Part shown: in pieces, positions 18,243-26,830 of the stretch
How the letters are laid out: each line of letters begins with the position of its first letter
Position numbering within the stretch: the first letter of the stretch is position 1
NCBI GenBank assembly: GCA_021775735.1
Contig: JAJFHG010000010.1
Location: forward strand, 1-64,000
Direction of reading: 5' to 3'
Source: Hyphomicrobiaceae bacterium
GTDB lineage: Bacteria; Pseudomonadota; Alphaproteobacteria; Rhizobiales; Hyphomicrobiaceae
Length of the DNA stretch: 64,000 nucleotides
The notes under the pieces: generated by a model
The model's input: only the letters and a program-made list of their open reading frames with translations
What the model was told of the DNA's origin: nothing
Databases searched by the model: none
Made by a program: the position numbers and the translations under genes

Positions 18243-19145
18243 TTAAGGTGAGGGCACTGTTTTGACGACACTTGATGTTGGCCGCGCGCTACCGGCTGAT
18301 GGCAGACCCTTGACGTGTTTTTCGATCATTTTGGAGTACTTTTCGATAGGCTTGGTTTTTGCTGCTGCTGTCATGTGGACGATTTTGTAACCGCCCGCCT
18401 TGAGCGCATCCAGCAATTTAGGTAGGGCTTTGGCGGTGACTTTTTTAATGTCGTGCATCAACAACATGCCTTTGCCGCGCTTTTCCAGTTTGGCCATGAT
18501 GTATTTGACGAGACGATCTGGCTTTTGAGGCATGTAATCACGCGAGTCGATGTCGGTTGAAAAGACGCCGAGATTGCGCTTTGAAAGATAGCCAAGTGTC
18601 TCTTTGGAATCCTGCAAAAATGGAAAGCGAAAGAATGCTGAGGTTGACGTGCCTAGAGCGCGACTAACGCCTGCGACACCTTTTTCAATCTCTTCAACAG
18701 CGGCCTTCCCCTTTTTACGCTTGCGCAAATTTTGGTGAGACCAGGTGTGTGTACCAATGGTGTGCCCGCGCTTGGCCACGTCTCGAATAATGTGTGGCAG
18801 CCCGAGCGCCATTTTGCCGATCGAAAAGAAGGTTGCTTTGGTGCAATGCGCATCAAGTGCGTCAAGTACGGCCTGCGTGGTGCGCACCTGTGGGCCATCA
18901 TCGAAGGTCAAGATAACTTCTTTGTCGGCTAAAAAATCATGCACCTTGTAGTGCTCAAAACCAAAGCCAGGGCCGCCCGTTGTATCGATTTGCACCGTAC
19001 GTGAGACGCCAAGCGCATTGGCATTGGCGCACGTCGCGGCCGGCTTTGGCGCGGCTTTGGCGCCAGCATCATCCGCACGAGCTGATCCTGGATATGCAAA
19101 TACTGCGAGTACAAGGCTGAGATGTGCAACAATACGACGTCGCAT
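18243..19145 (-). CDS. polysaccharide deacetylase (NodB domain)
   Basis: About 300 residues, secreted. A signal peptide (RRRIVAHLSLVLAVFAYPGSARA) precedes a NodB homology domain that removes acetyl groups from chitin-, peptidoglycan- or other N-acetylated sugars using a metal. ILTFDDGPQVR has the catalytic aspartate pair; HTIGTHTWSHQNL has the two metal histidines; FRFPFLQD and MLLMHDIK are the later family motifs. Two ATGs (19151 and 19145) follow GGAGGG; the second has the better spacing and I chose it. It converges with the L,D-transpeptidases, and an envelope-modifying role fits. Confidence 0.9.
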   Translation of the reverse strand: MRRRIVAHLSLVLAVFAYPGSARADDAGAKAAPKPAATCANANALGVSRTVQIDTTGGPGFGFEHYKVHDFLADKEVILTFDDGPQVRTTQAVLDALDAHCTKATFFSIGKMALGLPHIIRDVAKRGHTIGTHTWSHQNLRKRKKGKAAVEEIEKGVAGVSRALGTSTSAFFRFPFLQDSKETLGYLSKRNLGVFSTDIDSRDYMPQKPDRLVKYIMAKLEKRGKGMLLMHDIKKVTAKALPKLLDALKAGGYKIVHMTAAAKTKPIEKYSKMIEKHVKGLPSAGSARPTSSVVKTVPSP

Positions 19146-19278
19146 GACCATTTCCCTCCAAAACACCGTTTATTTTTCTGAAGCTGGTTATAGCTGATCC
19201 TGACCGCAACTGTAGGGTGTACGGTGACAAATGTGTTGGCGAATGGGGTGCGTAGATCAAAAAAAGTAGCCAAGTGTG

Positions 19279-19683
19279 TCAGGTGGTCTTCTTGGTGCTG
19301 AGTTTTTCATCGAATCGGGCGCGATCAACGACGATACGGGTATGGGTACTGGTACCAACGGCCTCATGATCATCGTGTGCGGTGATCTTAAAGCTCAGCT
19401 TACGTCCTGAGACCTCAATCAACTCAGCGACAGCCGTTACGGTCAGACCAAGTGGAGTCGGTGTTACATGGACAACATCTATTTTAAGTCCGAGTGATGT
19501 GTGGGTGTCAGGGATGTGACGGTCAATTGCTGCACACGCAGCAGCTTCCATCACAGCAACCAACATCGGTGTAGCAAAAACTTCGACACTTCCACTGCCA
19601 ACAACAGGAGCTGTTTTGTCGGGTGTAACAACCATCGATACTGTTCCGGTTAGGCCAGGTCGTAATGCATCAGTCGGGCTCAT
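19279..19683 (-). CDS. FlK-like hotdog thioesterase
   Basis: About 134 residues from the ATG at 19683. The pattern PVVGSGSVEVFATPMLVAVMEAAA and SLGLKIDVVHVTPTPLG is that of the fluoroacetyl-CoA thioesterase-like hotdog group, a common small family whose physiological substrates are mostly unknown. The frame extends to 19752, but MSPTDALRPG is where the family pattern begins. RBS is weak. It stands alone, 133 bases from the deacetylase on the same strand. Confidence 0.85.
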   Translation of the reverse strand: MSPTDALRPGLTGTVSMVVTPDKTAPVVGSGSVEVFATPMLVAVMEAAACAAIDRHIPDTHTSLGLKIDVVHVTPTPLGLTVTAVAELIEVSGRKLSFKITAHDDHEAVGTSTHTRIVVDRARFDEKLSTKKTT

Positions 19684-19897
19684 ATCATTGTTTGCTTTCT
19701 GTAGCGGTGGAGTTATTTGTGTGACAATGCGCATCGTCGATATTGAACGCAACTGCGTGCCTATGGTTAATCAAATGTGAGCGGAACACAATACGTGCAG
19801 TGTTTCCTCAGGGACAGCGCGTCGTGGCAGGTTTCACTAATATCTCTTCAACTGAAACAACGGTCTTTTTTTAAGGCCTCTGTTAAGGAAAGATGAG

Positions 19898-20176
19898 ATG
19901 ACACATACACTGCTTAAAATAATTTCCTTGTCGCTGGCCATGTTCTCCGTGGTGGTCGTTCCCGTGATCTTTAGCACGGATGCTGACGCCAAAGGGTCCA
20001 AGCGGCGCCTAACGCAAGATACTCAACTTGATGCGCCGTTGCATGGTTTTTCAGGACGCGTCGGTGATTATTACTGTTCCTATATCCGCATCCCAAATCG
20101 TATCTGCACGCTGTCATCGAATGGCAATCGGACCTGCAAAGTCAAAGGTTGGACATTGCGCCAGACTTGCTACTAG
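19898..20176 (+). CDS. small secreted protein, four cysteines
   Basis: A 92-residue protein with an N-terminal signal peptide (about 1-31, hydrophobic SLAMFSVVVVPVIF). The mature part of about 60 residues is basic and contains four cysteines (YYCSY, RICTL, RTCKV, QTCY), which could form two disulfides. A good AAGGAAAGATG precedes the ATG at 19898. No family recognised. Preceded by a T-rich stretch and followed by a small GC hairpin. Confidence 0.65.
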   Translation: MTHTLLKIISLSLAMFSVVVVPVIFSTDADAKGSKRRLTQDTQLDAPLHGFSGRVGDYYCSYIRIPNRICTLSSNGNRTCKVKGWTLRQTCY

Positions 20177-20212
20177 GACCGAAGCATTATCGAGCAAAAT
20201 CGTTGTGCCTTA

Positions 20213-20240
20213 GAACCCCGGCCCATGCGTCGGGGCTTAT
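20213..20240 (+). terminator. weak terminator-like hairpin
   Basis: CCCCG (20216-20220) pairs with CGGGG (20231-20235) around a 10-base loop, followed by CTTATTCC. It lies 37 bases after the small cysteine-containing protein gene. Confidence 0.45.
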
Positions 20241-20423
20241 TCCTCCTCAAACCGTAAACACTGTTTTTACGGTCAATCGGCGGGAGTGGCATGAATAGGT
20301 GTCACATTGATGGTTGAAAACCACGGCGGGGTGCTGGCCTCGAATCGTTTGCTGTCTATTGCTAGCACCAAGACGGCAAAAGAAATCGCCGTCTTTCAGT
20401 GCACAAACGACGAGGAGAACGCA

Positions 20424-20612
20424 ATGTTCCTATCTGCACCGAAAGTTGTGACATGGATGGTTGCAACGCTGCTGGTTCTGGCTGCGATTGCAATAAAATA
20501 TCTTGGCGTTGTTATTCCAGAAGTTGGGCCAATGCTATCCAGTCATCTTTTCGAAGTTGTTCTGGCAGCCTTCGCCATTTTATGGGCAGGCAATGTGCTA
20601 CGCGGTTTTTAG
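20424..20612 (+). CDS. 62-residue membrane protein
   Basis: From the ATG at 20424, directly after a GAGGAG ribosome site. The protein has two hydrophobic spans, about residues 8-27 (VVTWMVATLLVLAAIAI) and 38-58 (LFEVVLAAFAILWAGNVL). It is likely an inner-membrane protein of unknown function. The frame extends upstream to 20307 but that part has no hydrophobic or conserved character. A strong terminator follows 36 bases after the stop. Confidence 0.65.
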   Translation: MFLSAPKVVTWMVATLLVLAAIAIKYLGVVIPEVGPMLSSHLFEVVLAAFAILWAGNVLRGF

Positions 20613-20637
20613 GTTGTCTGAGACCTAAGCCGACTGT

Positions 20638-20680
20638 CAAAAAAGAACCGACCGCACTCAACAGGTGCGGTCGGTTTTTT
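20638..20680. terminator. bidirectional rho-independent terminator
   Basis: CCGACCGCAC at 20648 pairs with GTGCGGTCGG at 20665 around a 7-base loop. A-rich sequence lies before and a six-T run after, so it can serve the small membrane gene on the plus strand and the Spy-like gene on the minus strand. Confidence 0.9.
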
Positions 20681-20709
20681 CGTTTCTGGATTTGATTGCG
20701 GTCGAGCGA

Positions 20710-21351
20710 TTACTCGCTGTCGCTGCCCCGCCCTTTGCCACGGCGACCTTCATTATCACCACCGCGATGTCTGTACCATCTGTGTCGCTTGCCCCAGCCG
20801 CGCTTGCCACGCATTTTGCGCAACTTGGTTTGCTGTTCCTCTGTCAGACTCGCATAGAGCTTTTCAGCGCTGGGTCGAATGGTGCGGATGGCTTCGAGGC
20901 CTGCCGTCAACATTTTTTCCATATTGTCCAGTCGCTCAATCGGGGAGCGTCTGAGGCGTGGTTTGTTTTCAGCTTGGTCTTTGTTGTCTGCGCCTTCGGC
21001 ATCGCGTTTACGTGTTTTCCATGCCGGTTTTGGCGGGCAGGACTCGCGGACCTTGTCGACGGCTGTGCGCACCGTATCGGCAAACTCTTCATAGGCTGGT
21101 GTTTGAGCGTCTGTGATATCTGCTTTGTGCTTGATGCGCACCAACACGTGGTCGATACGTTCTGGTGCCCTGCGGCCGCAGACCATGCGCATGGGACGTT
21201 TCATAGAGCGGCCATGGTGTTTGCCACCGTGCCAACCTCCACCGTGATGGCCCCAGCCGTGCCCGCCATGGCGGGCTGTTGCGCCGACTGCGGCCGCACT
21301 TAATGCAGCGACAGCCAAACCGCCAATAATCCAATTTCGTTTTGTTGACAT
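20710..21351 (-). CDS. Spy/CpxP-type LTxxQ protein, His-rich N-terminus
   Basis: About 213 residues from the ATG at 21351, which has a GGAGTT site; the frame to 21483 adds unrelated residues. A signal anchor (NWIIGGLAVAALSAAAVGA) is followed by a His/Gly-rich stretch (HGGHGWGHHGGGWHGG, about residues 26-42), a helical middle part and a C-terminal SLTEEQQTKL, the LTxxQ motif of periplasmic Spy/CpxP proteins. These act as chaperones or metal-stress sensors. The His-rich stretch may bind metals; inference. The tail is Arg/Gly-rich. Confidence 0.8.
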   Translation of the reverse strand: MSTKRNWIIGGLAVAALSAAAVGATARHGGHGWGHHGGGWHGGKHHGRSMKRPMRMVCGRRAPERIDHVLVRIKHKADITDAQTPAYEEFADTVRTAVDKVRESCPPKPAWKTRKRDAEGADNKDQAENKPRLRRSPIERLDNMEKMLTAGLEAIRTIRPSAEKLYASLTEEQQTKLRKMRGKRGWGKRHRWYRHRGGDNEGRRGKGRGSDSE

Positions 21352-21532
21352 AAGCGTGTTGAACTCCTCTGTTCTCAAACGACCGTTTTGGGGGGTGTCT
21401 TGATCCGGTTGCAGCAGATGATACGCGCAACGGCGAACCAAGTTGTGGCCGTATGAGGGAGTAACGGTGGGACGGCGTGACATCCGTCGCAGAATTTAAA
21501 AAGTTTTTTGGATCCACCGTTGTGTCGGGCGG

Positions 21533-22114
21533 TTAGGTCGCAATGGAGCCTGCGGCGAAAATAAGGCCAATGATGATCGCACCAACCACTGTCGCGAGGC
21601 GCAACAAGCGCCAATGAAATGCTTTGTGCCCAAAGACGTCACCAAGCGCGTATCCAAGTGTGACGATGAGCGCGAACGTATACCGCCCGGCTATTTCGCT
21701 GCCGAACAATTCAATTGGGGGTTCTTGTGCGGGGTCTGGTCCAGAGCCAATCAAGAAAGCATAGACCAAGCCAGCGTAAACCAGCAGGCTCAGGAAGGAC
21801 ATATCTTCAAGAAAGCGAAATTCTAATGGTGCTAACGGCGCACGTGAACGCGCGCGCGCCATTCGTGCACCAACGCCCAATAGGCACATAAACAAAGCCA
21901 CTGACAGGGCTGCAATGAGTTGTGGGTGAAGCGCGAATTCAAAGTGCTTGAGTAGTGGTGTCCAAATGGCGGTTAAAAGTTGCCGCCACAGCACCAGAAA
22001 ATCGCGCAGCCAGTCTGGCATTGCGACTTCACTGGCCAATTGGCTGAGTACCGTCAAAGCGGCGCCCGCTTCGGCGAGAAGCGCAATTAGTTCCTTTCGC
22101 AGGAATTTCAGCAT
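21533..22114 (-). CDS. integral membrane protein, unknown function
   Basis: A 193-residue protein with four likely membrane spans: about 66-84 (LIAALSVALFMCLLGVG), 107-123 (LSLLVYAGLVYAFLIG), 146-162 (FALIVTLGYALGDVF) and 172-190 (LATVVGAIIIGLIFAAG). The N-terminal 60 residues may form an amphipathic helix. No motif gives a function. It is divergent from the SRPBCC gene. Ribosome site upstream of 22114 is unremarkable. Confidence 0.65.
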   Translation of the reverse strand: MLKFLRKELIALLAEAGAALTVLSQLASEVAMPDWLRDFLVLWRQLLTAIWTPLLKHFEFALHPQLIAALSVALFMCLLGVGARMARARSRAPLAPLEFRFLEDMSFLSLLVYAGLVYAFLIGSGPDPAQEPPIELFGSEIAGRYTFALIVTLGYALGDVFGHKAFHWRLLRLATVVGAIIIGLIFAAGSIAT

Positions 22115-22244
22115 ATGGTGGGAAGCCTAACCGACATATTGAGCCGTCTTTATAGGGCAGGATTTTAGAATTTCCAGCGTCGATGCCGTGCCAGCGCCAA
22201 ATCCAACGCGCACAAAATCGATATCAATCAGCACGAGGTGCACT

Positions 22245-22781
22245 ATGTTCAAGAAAATCCTCACACTTTTCACCGCTCTTGTTGTGGCCTTTCTGGTCTA
22301 CGTTGCGATGCAGCCGGCAGGCTATCGCGTTTCCCGGTCCGCTGAAATGGCGGCAACGCCAGAGGCGATTTTTCCGCATATGAATAGTCTCAAAAAATTT
22401 GATGCCTGGTCACCGTGGGCAAAACTCGACCCCAATGCGGTCATGACCTATGAGGGCCCTGACGACGGCAAAGGGGCTATTGGAAAATGGAAAGGCAACG
22501 AGGAAGTTGGCGAAGGGTCTATGACCATTGTCGGCTCGACGCCACCTAGCGATGTCAAAATGCAACTCGATTTTATCGCGCCATTTCCAGCGACAGCCGA
22601 TGTTGCATTCTCGCTCAAGCCAGCCGGAGACAAAACCAAAGTAACCTGGGCGATGACCGGTGAGCATAACTTCATTATGCGCGCCATGTGCATTTTGATG
22701 CAGCACGACGTAGACCAGATGATTGGTGAAAAATACGAGGAAGGCTTGGCCAATTTGAAAAAGATTGTTGAAGCCGGGTAG
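22245..22781 (+). CDS. SRPBCC (polyketide cyclase-like) protein, membrane-anchored
   Basis: About 178 residues from the ATG at 22245 (GAGGTG site). An N-terminal helix (ILTLFTALVVAFLVYVAM) anchors the protein, followed by a START-like SRPBCC fold of about 150 residues. IFPHMNSLKKFDAWSPWAK and YEGPDDGKGAIGKWKGN are the usual pattern of this group. The fold binds hydrophobic ligands. Ligand unknown. The frame to 22188 starts with a GTG and adds nothing recognisable. Confidence 0.85.
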   Translation: MFKKILTLFTALVVAFLVYVAMQPAGYRVSRSAEMAATPEAIFPHMNSLKKFDAWSPWAKLDPNAVMTYEGPDDGKGAIGKWKGNEEVGEGSMTIVGSTPPSDVKMQLDFIAPFPATADVAFSLKPAGDKTKVTWAMTGEHNFIMRAMCILMQHDVDQMIGEKYEEGLANLKKIVEAG

Positions 22782-22809
22782 GGGACGAGCGAACCCCGGC
22801 TAACCGCTA

Positions 22810-23232
22810 TCAATCTGATCCCAACGTCCACATTTGATCTCGTGCGCGCAAAATGAAAAGTGCAATCATGGCTGCGAGCACTGGGACCGCAGCCCAAAAC
22901 AAAATGTTGGGACGGGCCAGCGGATCAAGATAACGTTCGTAGCTGGCAAAGGTTGAGACGGCGTGCATGAGTGTCACCGCGCCGTAGGTCAGTGTCTTGA
23001 ACACACCGGCGGCGAACGCCAAAACGAGCACCAACTGCAACACTCCGATGCCGAGCATGACTGTGTCACCGGACAATCCAAAATAGTATTTTGAGAATGT
23101 TTTGACGGCGCTATCGGCGTTGAACAGTTTATCACAGACCCAGACCATTAAAAATCCAGCGATCGCCAATCGCATAAGAGCAAGTGATAATTCGAGTTCG
23201 CGGTCAGCTGAGGGTGGATTTGTCGACGCCAT
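22810..23232 (-). CDS. DoxX-like integral membrane protein
   Basis: About 140 residues from the ATG at 23232. Four hydrophobic spans are visible: about 16-34 (LALMRLAIAGFLMVWVC), 57-76 (MLGIGVLQLVLVLAFAAGV), 79-95 and 112-130 (ILFWAAVPVLAAMIALFIL). Size and layout resemble the DoxX/SURF4-type four-helix membrane proteins, but no signature residue proves it. It converges with the SRPBCC gene. Function unknown. Confidence 0.6.
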   Translation of the reverse strand: MASTNPPSADRELELSLALMRLAIAGFLMVWVCDKLFNADSAVKTFSKYYFGLSGDTVMLGIGVLQLVLVLAFAAGVFKTLTYGAVTLMHAVSTFASYERYLDPLARPNILFWAAVPVLAAMIALFILRARDQMWTLGSD

Positions 23233-23322
23233 GGGATGCAGTTCTCCGGTTGTAATCTCGAGGACACTCAATGATACGAAGTTGAAGTCCGTTTGGTTTT
23301 TTGTTCTTAGGGATAGATGCGC

Positions 23323-23577
23323 TTACCCGAAAAACCTGAGCACCAGCGTCAACACGATGCTGAGGACGATGGAGGTGGTCAGAGGGAAATAAAATTGAAA
23401 GTTCCCTGATGGGCTTTTGTATTTGATATCGCCTGGCAAGAGCGAGAGTTTATTGCTTGAGATGTCTGGAACTTCGTCATAAGGGTCAGCATTGATTTTG
23501 TCGCGTTCCTCAGACCAGCGCATCAAACCGCCCAACACAAGGAGCGAAACGAACGTGATTGTAAGAAAAAGACCCAT
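23323..23577 (-). CDS. 84-residue membrane protein
   Basis: Two hydrophobic ends (MGLFLTITFVSLLVLGGL and TSIVLSIVLTLVLRFFG) flank a polar middle of about 45 residues (KINADPYDEVPDISSNK). It may sit in the membrane as a hairpin with a soluble loop. No family recognised. It is 90 bases from the DoxX-like gene on the same strand and may share its transcript. Confidence 0.6.
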   Translation of the reverse strand: MGLFLTITFVSLLVLGGLMRWSEERDKINADPYDEVPDISSNKLSLLPGDIKYKSPSGNFQFYFPLTTSIVLSIVLTLVLRFFG

Positions 23578-23702
23578 ACATGCAGTCTAGTAAAAATTGC
23601 TTATGGCCGCAAATTTGGCTGGCGTGCGCACAACTCAATGCCTCACCACGTGGAACGCGCCATGTTGAACTGCACACATCAGCGAGTATGCGATAAGAGA
23701 CC

Positions 23703-24197
23703 ATGAATACACAACTTGAGCAGATCGGATTTGGTGGTGGCTGCCATTGGTGTACGGAAGCTGTCTTTCAATCGTTGAAAGGCGTCAGCTCGGTAGACCA
23801 GGGCTTTACAAAATCTGACCCGCCGCATGAAACGTGGTCGGAAGCTGTTGATGTTTTGTTTGACCCACGCGTCATCAGCAGTGCAACGTTGATTGAAGTG
23901 CACCTGCGCACGCACTCCAGCACGTCTCAGCACAAGTTGCGTGGAAAATACCGCAGTGCAATTTACTGCCATAGCGCTGTGCAGAGGGCGCAGATCCAAT
24001 CCGTTCTCGATATGCTGCAAACGGACTTTGACGCGCCATTAGTCACTTTGGTTTTAGCGCATCGCGGTTTTAAACGATCTGCTGAACGGTTCCACAATTA
24101 TTACAACACCAATCCCGAGCGTCCGTTCTGTCGAACTTACATTGACCCCAAGCTTGCCAGCCTGCGTCGAAAATTTGCCCGGCAAATGAAGGCGTGA
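23703..24197 (+). CDS. MsrA-type peptide methionine (S)-S-oxide reductase
   Basis: A 164-residue MsrA homologue that reduces methionine-S-sulfoxide in oxidised proteins. The catalytic cysteine lies in GFGGGCHWCTEAVF, where a histidine replaces the usual phenylalanine of GCFW. This variant occurs in an MsrA subfamily; here it is seen directly. Later parts of the fold (FHNYYNTNPERPFCRTYIDPKL) are present, including a late cysteine that could resolve the disulfide. Length is on the short side for MsrA. No MsrB is adjacent. Confidence 0.85.
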   Translation: MNTQLEQIGFGGGCHWCTEAVFQSLKGVSSVDQGFTKSDPPHETWSEAVDVLFDPRVISSATLIEVHLRTHSSTSQHKLRGKYRSAIYCHSAVQRAQIQSVLDMLQTDFDAPLVTLVLAHRGFKRSAERFHNYYNTNPERPFCRTYIDPKLASLRRKFARQMKA

Positions 24198-24216
24198 GTG
24201 TCGGGCCGCAATGCGA

Positions 24217-24603
24217 TCAGCCGACAACATTCATCAACACACCGCCGAGGGCAGCCAGCACCATCGCCAACGTTGGGAAGAATGACAAGATCATGCCAAG
24301 CGCGCGTGTTTTCGGGTCTTTGATGTAGGTGTAAGCGTAGATGCACCGGCCAATGAGGTAGATGACGCCGCAGACGATGGCGACGGTCTGGTTTGCATAG
24401 ACGGCGCAGAGGTAAATGGCGGGCACGAAGGCTACCAATTGTTCCATCGTATTTTGATGCACGCGAAAGCGACGTTGCCAGTCTTCATTTCCGGTTGTTG
24501 CCGGCGCTTTAACCTCATATTTGACGCGCGCCGGGCCGACGAGAAAGCTAAACGCCATGAATTGCAGAACAGCGAGGATGATCAGGAGGGCGATGATGTC
24601 CAT
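24217..24603 (-). CDS. MAPEG family membrane protein
   Basis: A 128-residue four-helix membrane protein of the MAPEG group (membrane-associated proteins in eicosanoid and glutathione metabolism). The motif RVHQNTMEQLVAFVPAIYL is the family's glutathione-site helix, and RCIYAYTYIKDPKTRALG the later loop. Bacterial members are often glutathione transferases or of unknown role. The ATG at 24603 has an AGGAAC upstream. It converges with the MsrA gene. Confidence 0.88.
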   Translation of the reverse strand: MDIIALLIILAVLQFMAFSFLVGPARVKYEVKAPATTGNEDWQRRFRVHQNTMEQLVAFVPAIYLCAVYANQTVAIVCGVIYLIGRCIYAYTYIKDPKTRALGMILSFFPTLAMVLAALGGVLMNVVG

Positions 24604-24718
24604 GGAGGTGTTCCTATTCGAGGTATAAAGATTGTTTAGTCATCAATAGCAGAAAATAGGACTATGTCTGCCAACGGCCAGAACAAAAATTAGAGCACAC
24701 TTATGCTAGCATCAGTTC

Positions 24719-25246
24719 ATGATGCAGATTCCCTACTTCGCATATGGTTCCAACATGCTGACGGAGCGCCTAAAGGAGCGATGCCCCACGGCGCGTCCGA
24801 TGTGTGTTGCAAGCACGGAAGGCTTCACACTTGAGTTCAACAAAAAAAGCGTCGATGGCTCGGGCAAGGCGACTCTCGTTGCCGCCAACGCTCTGCGCGG
24901 AAAGGTCTACGGCGTTCTCTTTGAAATGAATGACGTGGACTTGCCAGCATTAGACCGCGCGGAAAGCAGTGGTCGCGGATACTGTCGAAACAACAACTTC
25001 GTTGTGCGCTCAGGCGGTCAAGAGCAGGCTGTTGTAACTTATATGGCGGCGCCGGATGCCATCGAGCAAAATCTACGGCCCTACGACTGGTATCTTGATT
25101 TGGTGCTCGCAGGGGCGCGACAGCATCGACTCCCAAGCGTCTACATTGAAGAGTTGGTCACAACTTTATCGGTCTCTGATCTCGCGCCCAATCGTGAGTC
25201 CCGGCTGTTGGCACTCAGTCTTTTAGCCGGGGTGGACACGTCATGA
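24719..25246 (+). CDS. gamma-glutamylcyclotransferase-family protein
   Basis: A 175-residue cytosolic protein with the GGCT fold. YFAYGSNML is the substrate-binding loop and the glutamate in LDRAESSGRGY is the expected catalytic base. Family members release 5-oxoproline from gamma-glutamyl compounds or glutathione. A second ATG follows at 24722; there is no clear ribosome site for either. Stands alone. Confidence 0.85.
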   Translation: MMQIPYFAYGSNMLTERLKERCPTARPMCVASTEGFTLEFNKKSVDGSGKATLVAANALRGKVYGVLFEMNDVDLPALDRAESSGRGYCRNNNFVVRSGGQEQAVVTYMAAPDAIEQNLRPYDWYLDLVLAGARQHRLPSVYIEELVTTLSVSDLAPNRESRLLALSLLAGVDTS

Positions 25247-25339
25247 CCCGTCCCGGGACCATGCTGATTGAAGTCTTTACGGTTTGTTACTAGATATCGT
25301 CTGCCAAGTCTTTTCGCACGTGTGAGGGCAAAGACATCA

Positions 25340-25798
25340 ATGAGTAAAATTGAAAACACACTGAAATCCGAAGTTGAAACGATGCATGACGTTCTTGCGG
25401 CATGGTTTCGTGGCGATGTGCCGGCGGATCGAACGTACTTTGAGACAGAACTTGTCCATCGCTTTGCAGAAGAGTGCGAGATTATTTATCCATCTGGAAG
25501 CCTGTTGGCGCGAAAAGAGTTCCTTGATCCCGTGTTTAACGCCCATGCGTGTAATCCGTCATTTGGCGTTGCGATCCGTGATTTTAAACTTGTGGCACTG
25601 TCAAATGATCGCGAACTTGCCACCGCGCGCTATATCGAGGACCAGTTCAACGCAACCAATACTGTTCCAGCCAACAACTCTCGATTTTCGACGGTTGTCT
25701 TTCGCCTCACCCCCAATGGTGACCAAGCCCGGTGGCTTCATGTTCACGAAACGGCCATACCGTCATCGGTGGCGGCTTTAAGGGGCGCCAGCGCGTGA
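25340..25798 (+). CDS. DUF4440/NTF2-like protein
   Basis: About 152 residues from the ATG at 25340. The layout (HDVLAAWFRG, HRFAEECEIIYPSGSLL, FKLVALSNDRELATARYIEDQ and ending RWLHVHETAI) is that of small SnoaL/DUF4440 proteins with a cone-shaped NTF2 fold. No activity can be assigned. Odd feature: the last 51 coding bases and the base after the stop are repeated perfectly at 29950-30001, 4.2 kb downstream, so this gene's 3' end marks one edge of a bounded block. Confidence 0.75.
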   Translation: MSKIENTLKSEVETMHDVLAAWFRGDVPADRTYFETELVHRFAEECEIIYPSGSLLARKEFLDPVFNAHACNPSFGVAIRDFKLVALSNDRELATARYIEDQFNATNTVPANNSRFSTVVFRLTPNGDQARWLHVHETAIPSSVAALRGASA

Positions 25799-25799
25799 A
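25748..25799 (+). repeat. 52-bp direct repeat, left copy
   Basis: This 52-base segment covers the 3' end and stop codon of the DUF4440-like gene. It matches 29950-30001 at every position in the same orientation. The flanks differ immediately outside on the left and after a few bases on the right. Confidence 0.95.
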
Positions 25800-25833
25800 C
25801 GTGTTTAGGCGCCCAGCACGGGCTTACCCGGTG

Positions 25834-26235
25834 CTAGTTTATTTCGACTCTCAGTTCAGGTTTTGGCAGTCTGGGGTCGCGGCCTGTTAGAACGCGCTCG
25901 GCAAGATAAGCGTGAAGCGCCTCTTGAATCTTGGGGAGAACAACAGCCTCAAAATTATCTTCACCGTATTGCGGGTGCCGTCCTTGTCTTTTTACGCCAT
26001 CAGAGTGAAACGTCACACTATCGTGAATCTTTTCTCGACTCGCAGCAAGCGTCACCAATTTGTTATCTTTAGAGAACGTGAGATGAACAACAAAACCGGC
26101 AATTGGACCCTCGTCTTTATGACGAAATTCGACCCTCGTGCCCTCTGCAAGCCAACCGATTGTGCGTTGCAAATATAGACCCGTTTCAGGCTCAACTAAT
26201 TTTCTTGTTCCTGTTGATTTTTTTTTAAATGCCAT
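25834..26235 (-). CDS. conserved-looking hypothetical protein
   Basis: About 133 residues from the ATG at 26235 (AGAGG site); ATGs further up at 26268 and 26292 are also possible. The protein is mixed alpha/beta, begins with a basic MAFKKKSTGTRKL, and has a central beta-rich part (TRVEFRHKDEGPIAGFVVHL, KLVTLAAS) that vaguely recalls PilZ-like folds, but the RxxxR/DxSxxG motifs of PilZ are absent. It lies inside the block bounded by the 52-bp repeats. Not recognised. Confidence 0.55.
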   Translation of the reverse strand: MAFKKKSTGTRKLVEPETGLYLQRTIGWLAEGTRVEFRHKDEGPIAGFVVHLTFSKDNKLVTLAASREKIHDSVTFHSDGVKRQGRHPQYGEDNFEAVVLPKIQEALHAYLAERVLTGRDPRLPKPELRVEIN

Positions 26236-26830
26236 GGGAACCTCTGGCGTTTTTCTAGCGGAAGTCATATATGTTTCGCGAATGTCCATCATCTTACCTC
26301 ATTGGCAAGCATGAGTTGTTGCGTTTATCTGTTACTTTGCGCCCGCAACGGATCTGATCATCCTCTGACATGCTGAGGTGCGCACTTCTGCGATCATGAT
26401 TGTGTTGGCCGGACAGACAGTCAGGCTTCAGCCCTTTGCGGCGCTGAGCGCGCGAAGCTGGTTGCCCGAAGCTTTTCAGCAACCTTTAAATTTCGTTCGC
26501 GCTTAATCCGACGCATGACGACTGACCTATCCTTGGCTGGTGGCATTGCAGCGCCGATGAGATCAGTGAGTGGAGCCTCTGATCCAATGTTCTCACCAAT
26601 TGCACTACGTTGAACTCAATATCAAACCCTCATGGCAAAGCGGTTGACGCGAATAAATTTGGCTACGCTTCGATTGTTCCGCCACCGGCAAATTCCGTGT
26701 TAAGACAATTCACTTGCCGAAAAACGACTTGGACTTCAGTTAAAATTTCTAGTTCCGGTTTAAGACTGGGGCTGTAGTACAAATGAACACATAGCGCGAA
26801 CTGCGTAAGTGCAAGCGAAACCTGCTATGT
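26236..26830. other. spacer holding a decayed gene copy
   Basis: 595 bases without an intact gene. The segment 26385-26457 is the homologue of 30099-30171 (see the repeat entry). The rest shows no feature I can name. Confidence 0.5.
26385..26457 (-). pseudogene. degenerate copy of the small ORF at 30007-30255
   Basis: Aligned without gaps to 30099-30171, 61 of 73 positions agree by hand count. On the minus strand the intact copy reads LRALSAAKGRGVPVCP; here the frame reads LRALSAAKG and then a stop, followed by SLTVCP, so the reading frame is broken. This supports decay of a paralog inside the 52-bp-bounded block. Confidence 0.65.

Noticed and set aside
26294-26482. 62-residue minus-strand ORF
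   Set aside because: Lies in a frame different from the one related to the small ORF at 30007-30255; it is best seen as decayed sequence.
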